A stretch of 64,000 bases of DNA from Blastococcus sp. TF02A-30. Lineage in GTDB: Bacteria; Actinomycetota; Actinomycetes; Mycobacteriales; Geodermatophilaceae. Position 1 is the stretch's first letter. Each line of letters begins with the position of its first letter. Shown in pieces: positions 48,075 to 56,673 of the stretch. The notes below the pieces were generated by a model. The model was not told the origin of the DNA. It ran no database searches and saw only the letters and a program-made list of their open reading frames with translations. The stretch covers positions 806,001 through 870,000 of the forward strand of contig NZ_QOHJ01000001.1 in the NCBI RefSeq assembly GCF_003319185.1, read 5' to 3'. Both the position numbers and the translations under genes were made by a program.

Positions 48075-49351
48075 GCAGCGCGCTCAGGACATCGGACGCC
48101 CGACCGGCCCGCGGGCCGGTCGCGGAGCTCTTCCTCGGCGGCGGTACGGCCCGCCGCGTCACCTGGATCCTCGTCGCGATCGTGGTGCTGTTCTCGGCCG
48201 TGCGCGTCATCAGCGGCGAGCAGGCGCTCACCTCGTCGTCGACGATCGCGGCCGCGCTGCTGCTCGCCGTCCCGATCGGGCTGGCCGCGCTCGGTGGTCT
48301 GTTCGCCGAGCGCGCGGGCGTCGTCAACATCGGCCTCGACGGGATGATGACGCTGGGCACCTGGGGAGCCGGGTTCGCCGGCTACCAGTGGGGCTGGGCC
48401 GCCGCGCTGGTGGGCGGCATCCTGTTCGGCGCGCTGGGCGGGCTGCTGCACGCCGTCGCGACGGTCACCTTCGGGGTGGACCACGTCGTCTCCGGCGTCG
48501 CGATCAACATCCTCGCGGCGGGCCTGGTGCGCTTCCTCTCCGAGCTCTTCTACACCGACAACCCGGCCGGCGGTGGTGTCACGCAGTCCCCGGCGCTGTC
48601 CAGCCGGCCGCCGGAGCTCTCGCTGCCGGTGCTCTCCTCAGGGCCCGACCTGCTCGGTGACCTGGAGCGGCAGGGCTGGTTTCTGCTCAGCGACGCGGCC
48701 GGCATCCTGCGCGGCCTCACCAGCGGCGTCGGCGTGCTCACCATCCTGGCGGTGCTGCTCGTGCCGGCGTCCTACCTCCTGCTGTGGCGGACGGCGTTCG
48801 GGCTGCGCCTGCGGTCCTGCGGCGAGAACCCGGCGGCCGCCGACTCCCTCGGCGTCCCGGTCTACCGGCTGAAGTACATCGCGGTCATCGTCTCCGGCGG
48901 GCTCGCCGGCATGGGCGGCGTCTTCCTGGTCTTCATCGCCGGCATCTACCGCGAGGCGCAGACCAACGGGCGCGGGTTCATCGGTCTCGCCGCGCTGATC
49001 TTCGGCAACTGGCGGCCCGGTGGCCTGGCCGCCGGTGCGGGTCTGTTCGGCTACGCCGACGCGCTGCAGCTGCGCAGCCGCAGCGCCGTCGTCGCGCTGC
49101 TCCTGCTGCTGGCCGTGCTCTTGGCGGCCGTCGCAGTCGTGCAGGTGCTGCGCGGCAAGCTGCTGCAGGGCGTGACCGCGGGGATCTTCGCCGTCGGCAG
49201 CCTGATCGCCTACCTGACCATCGACGAGCTGCCCCCGGGCATCGTGTCGTTCACCCCGCACCTGGTCACGCTGCTGGTGCTCTCGCTGGCCTCGCAGCGA
49301 TTGCGGATGCCGAAGGCCGACGGCCTGGTCTACCGGCGAGGGGAGCACTAG
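48071..49351 (+). CDS. Nucleoside ABC transporter permease 2
   Basis: A 426-residue second permease with about ten spans. It has AVPIGLAALGGLFAERAGVVNIGLDGMM, VVSGVAINILAAGLVRFLSE, LRSCGENPAAADSLGVPVYRLKYIAVI and GRGFIGLAALIFGNWRPGGLAAGAGLFGYADALQLR, all characteristic of the NupC/YufQ-like half. The C-terminus has extra helices and ends PKADGLVYRRGEH. The TAG overlaps the cytidine deaminase GTG by one base. Confidence 0.92.
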   Translation: MSSALRTSDARPARGPVAELFLGGGTARRVTWILVAIVVLFSAVRVISGEQALTSSSTIAAALLLAVPIGLAALGGLFAERAGVVNIGLDGMMTLGTWGAGFAGYQWGWAAALVGGILFGALGGLLHAVATVTFGVDHVVSGVAINILAAGLVRFLSELFYTDNPAGGGVTQSPALSSRPPELSLPVLSSGPDLLGDLERQGWFLLSDAAGILRGLTSGVGVLTILAVLLVPASYLLLWRTAFGLRLRSCGENPAAADSLGVPVYRLKYIAVIVSGGLAGMGGVFLVFIAGIYREAQTNGRGFIGLAALIFGNWRPGGLAAGAGLFGYADALQLRSRSAVVALLLLLAVLLAAVAVVQVLRGKLLQGVTAGIFAVGSLIAYLTIDELPPGIVSFTPHLVTLLVLSLASQRLRMPKADGLVYRRGEH

Positions 49352-49794
49352 TGGGTATCGACTGGGACGGCCTGCGTGCCGCCGCCCGCGAGGCGATGAC
49401 CCACGCGTACGCGCCGTACTCGGAGTTCCCCGTGGGCGTCGCGGGCCTGGTCGACGACGGTCGCGTGGTCACCGGGTGCAACGTCGAGAACGCCTCGTAC
49501 GGGCTCGGCTTGTGCGCGGAGTGCGGGATGGTCAGCGACCTGGCCCGCACCGGCGGCGGCCGGCTGGTCGCCGTCGCCTGCGTCGGCGGGGACGGGCAGC
49601 CGCTCATGCCGTGCGGCCGGTGCCGGCAGCTGCTGTGGGAGCACGGCGGCGCGGAGATGCTCATCGAGACCGTCTCGCTCGGCATCGTGCCGATGCGCGA
49701 GGTGCTGCCCGACGCGTTCGGTCCCGACGACCTGACGGCTGCCGCCGCGCGGTCGGCCGACGGTGCAGCGGCGGCGGAGCGGGGGCAGGGCTGA
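49351..49794 (+). CDS. cdd: Cytidine deaminase
   Basis: Deaminates cytidine and deoxycytidine to the uracil nucleosides. The 147-residue homotetrameric type contains AYAPYSEFPVGVAGLV and NVENASYGLGLCAECGM with the Glu and first Cys zinc ligand, then PCGRCRQLLWE with the other two cysteines. The C-terminus is a loose A/G-rich tail. It lies in the nucleoside transporter operon, overlaps both neighbours by one base, and feeds deoxyuridine to the phosphorylase encoded next. Confidence 0.95.
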   Translation: MGIDWDGLRAAAREAMTHAYAPYSEFPVGVAGLVDDGRVVTGCNVENASYGLGLCAECGMVSDLARTGGGRLVAVACVGGDGQPLMPCGRCRQLLWEHGGAEMLIETVSLGIVPMREVLPDAFGPDDLTAAAARSADGAAAAERGQG

Positions 49795-51065
49795 TGGACG
49801 CGATCGACGTCCTCCGGACCAAGCGCGACGGCGGGCAGCTCTCGGCCGAGCAGATCCGCTGGGTCATCGACGCCTACACCCGCGGCGCGGTGCCCGACGA
49901 GCAGATGAGCGCGCTGCTCATGGCCGTCTTCTTCCGGGGCATGGCGCCGGAGGAGCTCGCCGCCTGGACGCAGGCGATGATCGACTCGGGGGAGCGCAAG
50001 GACCTCTCCTCCCTCGGCCGCCCGACCGCCGACAAGCACTCCACCGGCGGCGTGGGCGACAAGATCACCCTGCCGCTGGCGCCGCTCGTGGCCGCCTGCG
50101 GCGTCGCGGTGCCGCAGCTGTCCGGCCGCGGACTCGGGCACACCGGCGGCACGCTGGACAAGCTGGAGGCGATCCCCGGCTGGCGGGCCGACGTGCACGA
50201 GGAGGCCTACCTGGCGCAGCTGCGCGACGTCGGGGCGGTCATCTGCGCCGCGGGGCACGACCTCGCGCCGGCGGACAAGAAGCTCTACGCGCTGCGCGAC
50301 GTCACCGGCACCGTCGAGTCGATCCCGCTGATCGCCAGCTCGATCATGAGCAAGAAGATCGCCGAGGGTGCCGACGCGCTGGTGCTGGACGTCAAGACCG
50401 GTTCGGGTGCGTTCATGAAGGACGTCGCCTCGTCGGTGGAGCTGGCCCGCACGATGGTCGGCCTCGGTGAGGCGGCGGGTGTGCGGACCGTCGCCCTCGT
50501 GACGGCGATGGACCGCCCGCTGGGCCGCGCGGCGGGCAACGCCGTCGAGGTGGCCGAGTCGGTCGAGGTGCTCGCCGGGGGTGGGCCGGCCGACGTCGTC
50601 GAGCTGACCCTCGCGCTGGCACGGGAGATGCTGGCCGGTGCCGGGCGTCCCGACGTCGATCCCGCCGCGGCGCTGGCCGACGGCCGGGCCATGGACGTGT
50701 GGCGCCGCATGATCGCCGCGCAGGGCGGCGACCCCGACGCGCCGCTGCCGCGTCCGGCGGAGACGCACGTGGTCACCGCGCCGGCGACCGGCACGCTCAC
50801 CCGGCTGGACGCCTACGCGCTCGGCGTGGCCGCCTGGCGGCTGGGCGCCGGCCGGGCCCGCAAGGAGGACCCGGTGCAGGCCGCGGCGGGCATCACCTGG
50901 ACGGCCGGGGTGGGGGAGCAGGTGACCGCCGGGCAGCCCCTGCTGGAGCTGCACACCGACGACGCCGACCGCATCCCGCGGGCCCTGGAGGCGCTGGAGG
51001 GCGCGATCGGTGTCGACACCGACGACGAGCCCCTGCCCCTGGTCCTGGAGCGGATCACCGCCTGA
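49794..51065 (+). CDS. deoA: Thymidine (pyrimidine-nucleoside) phosphorylase
   Basis: Splits thymidine or deoxyuridine to base and deoxyribose-1-phosphate. The 423 residues include KRDGGQLSAEQIRWVIDAYTRG and KHSTGGVGDKITLPLAPLVAACG (phosphate and base site). SGRGLGHTGGTLDKLEAIPG, the SIPLIASSIMSKKIAEGADALVLDVKTG block and the C-terminal barrel-sandwich PATGTLTRLDAYALGVAAWRLGAGR follow. It completes the import-deaminate-phosphorolyse operon. DeoC at the right edge would use the downstream deoxyribose-5-phosphate. Confidence 0.96.
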   Translation: MDAIDVLRTKRDGGQLSAEQIRWVIDAYTRGAVPDEQMSALLMAVFFRGMAPEELAAWTQAMIDSGERKDLSSLGRPTADKHSTGGVGDKITLPLAPLVAACGVAVPQLSGRGLGHTGGTLDKLEAIPGWRADVHEEAYLAQLRDVGAVICAAGHDLAPADKKLYALRDVTGTVESIPLIASSIMSKKIAEGADALVLDVKTGSGAFMKDVASSVELARTMVGLGEAAGVRTVALVTAMDRPLGRAAGNAVEVAESVEVLAGGGPADVVELTLALAREMLAGAGRPDVDPAAALADGRAMDVWRRMIAAQGGDPDAPLPRPAETHVVTAPATGTLTRLDAYALGVAAWRLGAGRARKEDPVQAAAGITWTAGVGEQVTAGQPLLELHTDDADRIPRALEALEGAIGVDTDDEPLPLVLERITA

Positions 51066-51123
51066 CCCGATCGCGGGGGGTGCGCGGCAGCGGGCCCGGG
51101 ATCGGAGAGGAGACTGTCCACCC

Positions 51124-52023
51124 GTGACGAGTACTCCCGCGGCCGCCGCGGTGCGGCCCGCGCCCGGTGATCCGCTCGACCCGACCGCCGCGATCTCGAT
51201 CCGCGGCCTGGTGAAGCGGTACGGGGAGTTCACCGCCGTCGACGGCCTGGACCTCGACATCCACCGGGGCGAGATCTTCGCCCTGCTGGGACCCAACGGC
51301 GCCGGCAAGACGACGACCGTGGAGATCTGCGAGGGCTACCGCGGCCGCGACGCCGGGGAGGTGCGCGTGCTGGGCGCCGACCCGGCCGAGGGCAGCCGCC
51401 GGTGGAAGGCCCGGCTCGGCATCGTGCTGCAGAGCGGCGGCGGCGACAGCCAGCTGACCGTCCGCGAGCTGGTCCGGGCGCAGGCGTCGTACTACCCCGA
51501 CCCGCGCGACGCGGACGAGGTCCTCGAGCTGGTGGGGCTGACCGAGAAGGCCGGCGTCCGGGGCCGGGCGCTCTCCGGGGGGCAGCGCCGCCGGCTGGAC
51601 GTGGCGCTGGGCATCGTCGGCCGCCCGGAGCTGCTCTTCCTGGACGAGCCGACCACCGGGTTCGACCCCGAGGCGCGCCGGCAGTTCTGGTCGCTGATCC
51701 GCTCGCTGCGCGACCTGGGCACCACCATGCTGCTCACCACGCACTACCTCGACGAGGCCGAGGCGCTGGCCGACCGGGTCGGCGTCATCGCGCGCGGGCG
51801 GCTGGTCGAGGTCGCCGTCCCCAGCGCCCTGGGCGGGCGGGAGACCGCCCCGGCGGTGGTCAGCTGGACCGAGGACGGCGCCCGCCGCACGGAGGCCACC
51901 GCGACGCCGACGGCCTTCGTCCGCGCGCTCGCCGAGCGCTTCTCCGGCGAGGTGCCCGACCTGGCCGTCGCCCGACCCACCCTCGAGGACGTGTACCTGC
52001 AGATGATCGGCCACGAGCGATGA
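51124..52023 (+). CDS. ABC-2 type exporter ATP-binding protein
   Basis: A 299-residue ATPase of the drug/antibiotic exporter type. It has Walker A GPNGAGKTT, a Q-loop in IVLQSGGGDSQLT, signature ALSGGQRRRLDVAL, Walker B LLFLDEPTTGFD and the H-loop LTTHYLDEAE. The C-terminal 60 residues form the regulatory extension ending RPTLEDVYLQMIG. GTG 51124 follows GAGAGGAG. It overlaps the permease gene (ATGA). Located after deoA by 58 bases, it may be in the same transcript, but no functional link is evident. Confidence 0.92.
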   Translation: MTSTPAAAAVRPAPGDPLDPTAAISIRGLVKRYGEFTAVDGLDLDIHRGEIFALLGPNGAGKTTTVEICEGYRGRDAGEVRVLGADPAEGSRRWKARLGIVLQSGGGDSQLTVRELVRAQASYYPDPRDADEVLELVGLTEKAGVRGRALSGGQRRRLDVALGIVGRPELLFLDEPTTGFDPEARRQFWSLIRSLRDLGTTMLLTTHYLDEAEALADRVGVIARGRLVEVAVPSALGGRETAPAVVSWTEDGARRTEATATPTAFVRALAERFSGEVPDLAVARPTLEDVYLQMIGHER

Positions 52024-52838
52024 GCGCCCCCGCACCCGAGGCGGCGCTGCCGTCCCTGCCGTCGGTCTACCGCTCGCGGGCCACGGTGGAGCTCAAGGAG
52101 TTCTTCCGGCAGCGCGAGTCGGTGGTGTTCACGCTGCTGCTGCCGGTGCTGCTGCTGGTCGTCTTCGGCGCGGTGCTGAACTTCGACCTGGGCTCCGGCG
52201 TCAGCTTCACCCAGTACTTCATGGCCGGGATCATCGCCGCGGGCATCCTCGGCGCCAGCCTGCAGAACATGGCGATCAGCATCGCCACCGAGCGGTCCGA
52301 CGGGACGCTCAAGCACCTGTCCGGTACACCGATGCCGCGCAGCGCCTTCTTCGTCGGCAAGGTGGTGCAGGTCCTCGCGGTGACGGTGGCGATCATCGTC
52401 GTGCTGCTGCTGATCGGCGTGGTCTTCTACGGGATCGACCTGCCCTCGGGCTCCGACTGGCTGGTGTTCGCCTGGGTGTCCGCGCTGGGCGCGGCCGCCT
52501 GCACGCTGCTGGGCATCGCGCTGTCGAGCCTGGCGAAGAACGGCCGGTCGGCGTCGGCGACGGTGACGCCGTTCGCGCTGGTCCTGCAGTTCATCTCCGG
52601 GGTCTTCTTCCAGTTCAGCGAGATCCCGACCTGGATGCAGACCGTCGCCTCGGTCTTCCCGCTGAAGTGGATGGCCCAGGGCCTGCGGTCGGTCTTCCTC
52701 CCCGACGCCCTGGCGGCCGACGAGCCGGCCGGCTCGTGGGAGCTGGGCCGGGTCGCGCTCGTGCTGGCGGTCTGGTGCGTCGTGGGCCTCCTGCTGTGCG
52801 TCAGGACCTTCCGCTGGCAGGACCGCGGCACGGGCTGA
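52020..52838 (+). CDS. ABC-2 type exporter permease
   Basis: A 272-residue permease with six membrane spans. It has SRATVELKEFFRQRESVVFTLLLPVLLLVVFGAVL at the start, FMAGIIAAGILGASLQNMAISIATERSDGTLKHLSGTPMPR in the first cytoplasmic loop (elbow), and FISGVFFQFSEIPTWMQTVASVFPLKWMAQGLR near the end. All are typical of DrrB/ABC2_membrane proteins. With the preceding ATPase it forms a two-gene exporter of unknown substrate. Confidence 0.92.
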   Translation: MSAPAPEAALPSLPSVYRSRATVELKEFFRQRESVVFTLLLPVLLLVVFGAVLNFDLGSGVSFTQYFMAGIIAAGILGASLQNMAISIATERSDGTLKHLSGTPMPRSAFFVGKVVQVLAVTVAIIVVLLLIGVVFYGIDLPSGSDWLVFAWVSALGAAACTLLGIALSSLAKNGRSASATVTPFALVLQFISGVFFQFSEIPTWMQTVASVFPLKWMAQGLRSVFLPDALAADEPAGSWELGRVALVLAVWCVVGLLLCVRTFRWQDRGTG

Positions 52839-52844
52839 GCCGGG

Positions 52845-52866
52845 GGCCGGGGCCTCAGCCCCGGCC
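52845..52866. terminator. Bidirectional 9-bp hairpin between exporter permease and GNAT-like gene
   Basis: GGCCGGGGC (52845-52853) and GCCCCGGCC (52858-52866) flank a four-base loop that contains part of the minus-strand stop codon. Confidence 0.7.
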
Positions 52867-53718
52867 GCTCAGCCGGTAGTACTTGTGCGGGGCGCGGCGG
52901 CGGATGACGGTGGCCGCGCCGGGCAGCATGGACAGCCGCGCGGGCACCCGGTGCACGGGGACGCCGATCATCTCCTTGTACCGGCACAGCCCCTCGTCCT
53001 CGCGGGCGTGCAGCCCGTCGACCACCTCGTGCACCCGGCCGCTGCGCCGGCAGGCCCAGAAGAACTCGTACACCAGCCCCGCGCTGATGCTCGTGTCCAG
53101 CGCCCACGACGCGACGACCATGTCGCGGGCGTAGGCGGTGCCGTCGACGGCGTGGCCGGAGGTGTAGCCGGCCAGCCGCCCGTCGACGAGGCCGGCGATC
53201 ACCAGGCCGTGCTCCGGCCGGCCCACGTGCTCCACCTCGGCGAGGTAGCCCTCTCGGTTCGGCAGGCGCCCCGCCCCCGTGCGCTCGTGGGCGGAGCGCA
53301 GCACCTCGTACCCCTCACGGCGCAGCAGCGCCGGGCCGGTCAGCTCGACGAACCGGACCCGCTCGCGCGCCTTGCGGAGGCTGCGCCGGCGCGACTTGGA
53401 CAGCGCCGGCTCGTCGAAGGCGGCCAGGTCGGTCACCAGGTGGGTGGGGACGGCGGCGTTGGCCCGGCCGGCGTCAGCGGGAGCGAGGCACGCCTGGTAA
53501 CCCCAGGCGGCGCGCACCGGGCGGGTGGCCTCGCGCGCGGAGAGCCGCGCCAGGAGGTGCACCGGCCGGTAGAAGCCGGGCATGGACTGCGTCCAGAGCC
53601 GGCCGCGGTGCTCCACGACCCGCCGGCCCGAGCGCTCCAGGTGGGCGCCCAGCTCCTGCTCGGTCACCACCGGCACCCGGGCCTCGGCGACGTCCCGCAG
53701 CTGATCGAGGTCCTGCAC
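52855..53718 (-). CDS. GNAT/FemAB-like acyltransferase superfamily protein
   Basis: A 287-residue protein. The central region has SKSRRRSLRKARERVRFVELTG, typical of FemAB/BioF2-like GNAT proteins in which a basic helix precedes the acyltransferase core. ERTGAGRLPNREGYLAEV and GLVDGRLAGYTSGHAVDGTAYARDMVVA make up part of that core. It ends with a basic RRRAPHKYYRLSGRG tail. No substrate can be predicted. GTG 53716-53718 is preferred because AAGGAG sits nine bases upstream. It is divergent from adenosine deaminase. Confidence 0.7.
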   Translation of the reverse strand: MQDLDQLRDVAEARVPVVTEQELGAHLERSGRRVVEHRGRLWTQSMPGFYRPVHLLARLSAREATRPVRAAWGYQACLAPADAGRANAAVPTHLVTDLAAFDEPALSKSRRRSLRKARERVRFVELTGPALLRREGYEVLRSAHERTGAGRLPNREGYLAEVEHVGRPEHGLVIAGLVDGRLAGYTSGHAVDGTAYARDMVVASWALDTSISAGLVYEFFWACRRSGRVHEVVDGLHAREDEGLCRYKEMIGVPVHRVPARLSMLPGAATVIRRRAPHKYYRLSGRG

Positions 53719-53824
53719 CCGGGGCGCTCCTTCGTCTCGGCTGGGCGCACCTTGCCACGGAAGGCGGCCGCGGAGCGGAGGATCGGTCGCCGTGGGGGTC
53801 GGCGGGCCGTGCGTCACGGCTCTG

Positions 53825-53830
53825 TAGCGT
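53825..53830 (+). promoter_or_regulatory. Candidate -10 (TAGCGT) for leaderless add
   Basis: TAGCGT is followed by seven bases and the GTG at 53838. Confidence 0.5.
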
Positions 53831-53837
53831 TCCCGGT

Positions 53838-54908
53838 GTGCCTGCACCGCTGAACGCCGAGAACGTCCGCCGCGCCCCGAAGGTCCTGCTGCACGACCAC
53901 CTGGACGGCGGTCTGCGCCCGCAGACGGTGCTCGAGCTGGCCGACGAGATCGGCTACCGCGACCTGCCGGCCGGCGACGCCGAGAGCCTCGGCCGCTGGT
54001 TCCGCCAGGCCGCGGACTCCGGCTCGCTGGTGCAGTACCTGGAGACGTTCGCGCACACGGTCGCGGTCATGCAGACCCCGTCCGCCGTCCAGCGGGTCGC
54101 CCGCGAGTGCGCGCTGGACCTCGCCGCCGACGGCGTCGTGCACGCCGAGGTGCGCATGGCGCCGGAGCTGCTGACCGCGATGCGGATCGAGGAGGCCGTC
54201 GAGGCGATGCTCGACGGCTACGCCCAGGGCAGCCGCGAGGCCGCCGCGGCGGGGACCCCGATCGGCGTCGGCACGCTGCTGTGCGCGATGCGCCAGAACG
54301 ACCGCTGGGAGGAGGTCGCGGGCCTGGTCGTCCGCTACCGGGACGCCGGCGTCGTCGGCTTCGACCTCGCCGGACCGGAGGACGGCTTCCCGCCGGACCG
54401 CATCCCGTCGGCGCTCGCGCTGCTGGACCGCGCCGGCGCCCACCGGACCGTGCACGCCGGCGAGGCGGCCGGTATCGGGTCGATCCGGGGCGCGCTGGAC
54501 GGCGCGCACGCCGAGCGCCTGGGCCACGGCGTCCGGATCGCCGACGAGGTGCCCGAGGACGGCGCCCTCGGGCCGGTGGCGCAGCGCGTCCGCGACCAGC
54601 GGATCCCGCTGGAGGTCGCGCCGTCGTCGAACGTCCAGACCGGCGCCTACCCGTCGCTGGCGGCGCACCCGGTCGACCGGCTGCACCGCGCCGGCTTCGC
54701 CGTCACCCTCAACACCGACAACCGGCTGATGAGCGGCGTCTCGGTCACCAGCGAGGTCACCGACGTGGCGACGACGTTCGGCTGGACGTGGGACGACGTC
54801 CGCACGGTCACCGAGCGCGCGGTCACCGCCGCCTTCCTGCCCGAGGCCGACAAGCAGCGGCTGCTCGACGAGGTCGTCCGGCCGGGGTACGCCGCGCTCG
54901 CCGGCTGA
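53838..54908 (+). CDS. add: Adenosine deaminase
   Basis: Converts adenosine or deoxyadenosine to inosine. The 356-residue TIM-barrel enzyme has the zinc motif LLHDHLDGGL near residue 20, TVHAGEAAG, the LGHGVRIAD histidine and the final catalytic Asp pair in LNTDNRLMSGVS. It belongs with the nucleoside import cluster just upstream, although it is separated by an exporter pair and a divergent gene and has its own promoter. Downstream is a long 5' leader for a helicase gene. Confidence 0.95.
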   Translation: MPAPLNAENVRRAPKVLLHDHLDGGLRPQTVLELADEIGYRDLPAGDAESLGRWFRQAADSGSLVQYLETFAHTVAVMQTPSAVQRVARECALDLAADGVVHAEVRMAPELLTAMRIEEAVEAMLDGYAQGSREAAAAGTPIGVGTLLCAMRQNDRWEEVAGLVVRYRDAGVVGFDLAGPEDGFPPDRIPSALALLDRAGAHRTVHAGEAAGIGSIRGALDGAHAERLGHGVRIADEVPEDGALGPVAQRVRDQRIPLEVAPSSNVQTGAYPSLAAHPVDRLHRAGFAVTLNTDNRLMSGVSVTSEVTDVATTFGWTWDDVRTVTERAVTAAFLPEADKQRLLDEVVRPGYAALAG

Positions 54909-54961
54909 CCGGGTGCCGACGGTCACCCCCGTTCGCGGGAATCACCGCCGCGTTCCCGCTG

Positions 54962-55149
54962 CTACGGTGGGAGTACCGGCACAAGGCCGGTCATCCTCCC
55001 GGACGGTTTGTCCGGGCATGAGCGCATCCGTGCAGATCCCGCGTTCCACTTCTGGGCGCTAGCGATCGCCAAGTGAGGACGCCGGCAGTCCGCGGCACTC
55101 CTCCTCTTCCACGGGACGCGCTCCGAGCAGTATCGGAGCCCCACCCCGC
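54962..55149 (+). promoter_or_regulatory. Promoter and long structured 5' leader of the DEAD-box helicase gene
   Basis: TACGGT (54962-54967) is a candidate -10, giving a leader of about 175 bases. It contains the hairpin CCCGGAC-GGTTT-GTCCGGG (about 54998-55015) directly before an ATG. The reading frame from ATG 55017 to TAG 55061 would encode a 14-residue peptide, MSASVQIPRSTSGR. Cold-shock RNA helicases often have long leaders. Nothing else is visible in this 241-base gap. Confidence 0.4.
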
Positions 55150-56607
55150 ATGACGTTGGTCAACCCTGTGTCGTTCGAGTCGAACAACGCTGAGAACACC
55201 TCTGAGAACAGCAACACCGTCGTCGAGGCGCCCGCCGAGCCGACCGGACCCACCTTCGGCCAGCTGGGCCTGCCCCAGCAGCTCGTGACCGCCCTCGAGC
55301 GGCGCGGCATCCACCGCCCGTTCGCCATCCAGACCTCCGCGCTGCCCGACGCCCTCGCCGGGCGCGACGTGCTCGGCAAGGCTGCCACCGGCTCGGGCAA
55401 GACCCTGGCCTTCGGCCTGCCGCTGCTCGCCCGCATCGGCGCCGAGCTCGGCCGCGGACCGCGCGCCCCGCGCGGCCTGGTGCTCGTGCCCACCCGTGAG
55501 CTCGCCCAGCAGGTCGCCGACAACCTGGCCCCGCTCGGGCAGGCCATCGGCGTGCACGTCGCCACCGTCTACGGCGGCGCCCCGATGTACCGCCAGATCC
55601 AGCAGCTGCGCCGCGGCGTCGACGTCGTCATCGCCACCCCCGGCCGGCTGCAGGACCTGATCAGCCAGGGCGAGGCCACCCTCGACCAGGTCGTGGTCAC
55701 CGTCCTCGACGAGGCCGACTTCATGGCCGACCTCGGCTTCCTGCCGGTCGTGCAGGAGCTGCTCGACCAGACCGCCCCCGACGCCCAGCGGCTGCTGTTC
55801 TCGGCCACGCTGGACGGCGAGGTCGACTCGCTGGTGCGCCGCTACCTCAAGGACCCGGCGCGGCACGAGGTCAAGCGCCCCGGGGACGACGCCCCGCCGG
55901 CCGAGCACCGCGCCTACACCCTGGCCTTCCGCGACAAGGTCGCGCTAACCAAGGAGCTGGCCCGGCGTCCCGGCCGGACGATCATCTTCGTCCGCACCCA
56001 GCTGGGGGCCGACCGGCTGACCGAGCACCTGCTCGAGGCCGGCATCAAGGCCGCCGCGATCCACGGCGGTCTGCCGCAGTCGGCGCGCAAGCGCGCGCTG
56101 GAGGCGTTCACCGACGCGCGCTCGCCGGTGCTCGTCGCCACCGACGTCGCCGCCCGTGGCATCCACGTCGACGACGTCTCGCTGGTCCTGCACTACGACC
56201 CGCCGGCGGACTCCAAGACCTACCTGCACCGCTCGGGCCGCACCGCCCGCGCCGGTGCGGCGGGTGTGGTCGTGTCGCTGCTGCTGCCCGACCAGGTCGG
56301 CCAGTCCAAGCGCCGCTTCCGCCAGGCCAAGGTCGACCCGGCGCTGCGCCGGATCACCCCCGGCGACCAGGAGATCGCGGACCTCGTCGCCAGCGGCGTG
56401 CACGTGGAGCCGGTCGAGCGCCCGGTGCGCGACTCGCGTCGCTCCGGTGGCCCGGGTGGGCGTCCGCGCCGCGACGGTGACCGCCCCGGCGGCGGCCACC
56501 GCGGTGGCCCGCGCCGCTCCTACGGCGACCGGGGCCCGCGCTCCGGTGGCGGCGAGCGGCGGTTCGGCGGCGAGCGCTCCGGGCGCCCGCCGCGGCACAG
56601 CAGCTGA
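55150..56607 (+). CDS. DEAD-box RNA helicase
   Basis: A 485-residue ATP-dependent RNA helicase. After a 30-residue Asn/Ser/Glu-rich start come the Q motif region FGQLGLPQQLVTALERRGI, motif I KAATGSGKTLAF, Ia VPTRELAQQVAD, Ib TPGRL, II DEAD and III SAT. In the second RecA domain are RTQLGADRLTEHL, VATDVAARGIHVDDV and HRSGRTARAG. The last 80 residues are Arg/Gly-rich (GGRPRRDGDRPGGG), typical for RNA contact in cold-shock helicases. The ATG at 55150 is used. A strong terminator follows. Confidence 0.95.
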   Translation: MTLVNPVSFESNNAENTSENSNTVVEAPAEPTGPTFGQLGLPQQLVTALERRGIHRPFAIQTSALPDALAGRDVLGKAATGSGKTLAFGLPLLARIGAELGRGPRAPRGLVLVPTRELAQQVADNLAPLGQAIGVHVATVYGGAPMYRQIQQLRRGVDVVIATPGRLQDLISQGEATLDQVVVTVLDEADFMADLGFLPVVQELLDQTAPDAQRLLFSATLDGEVDSLVRRYLKDPARHEVKRPGDDAPPAEHRAYTLAFRDKVALTKELARRPGRTIIFVRTQLGADRLTEHLLEAGIKAAAIHGGLPQSARKRALEAFTDARSPVLVATDVAARGIHVDDVSLVLHYDPPADSKTYLHRSGRTARAGAAGVVVSLLLPDQVGQSKRRFRQAKVDPALRRITPGDQEIADLVASGVHVEPVERPVRDSRRSGGPGGRPRRDGDRPGGGHRGGPRRSYGDRGPRSGGGERRFGGERSGRPPRHSS

Positions 56608-56618
56608 GCTGAACGGCA

Positions 56619-56654
56619 GAACGGCCGGTCCGGGACTCCCCGGGCCGGCCGTTC
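56619..56654. terminator. 16-bp hairpin between convergent helicase and acidic-protein genes
   Basis: GAACGGCCGGTCCGGG (56619-56634) pairs with CCCGGGCCGGCCGTTC ending at 56654, with a short loop. It can serve both genes. Confidence 0.8.
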
Positions 56655-56673
56655 GGCGTCTGACGGGGTCCGC

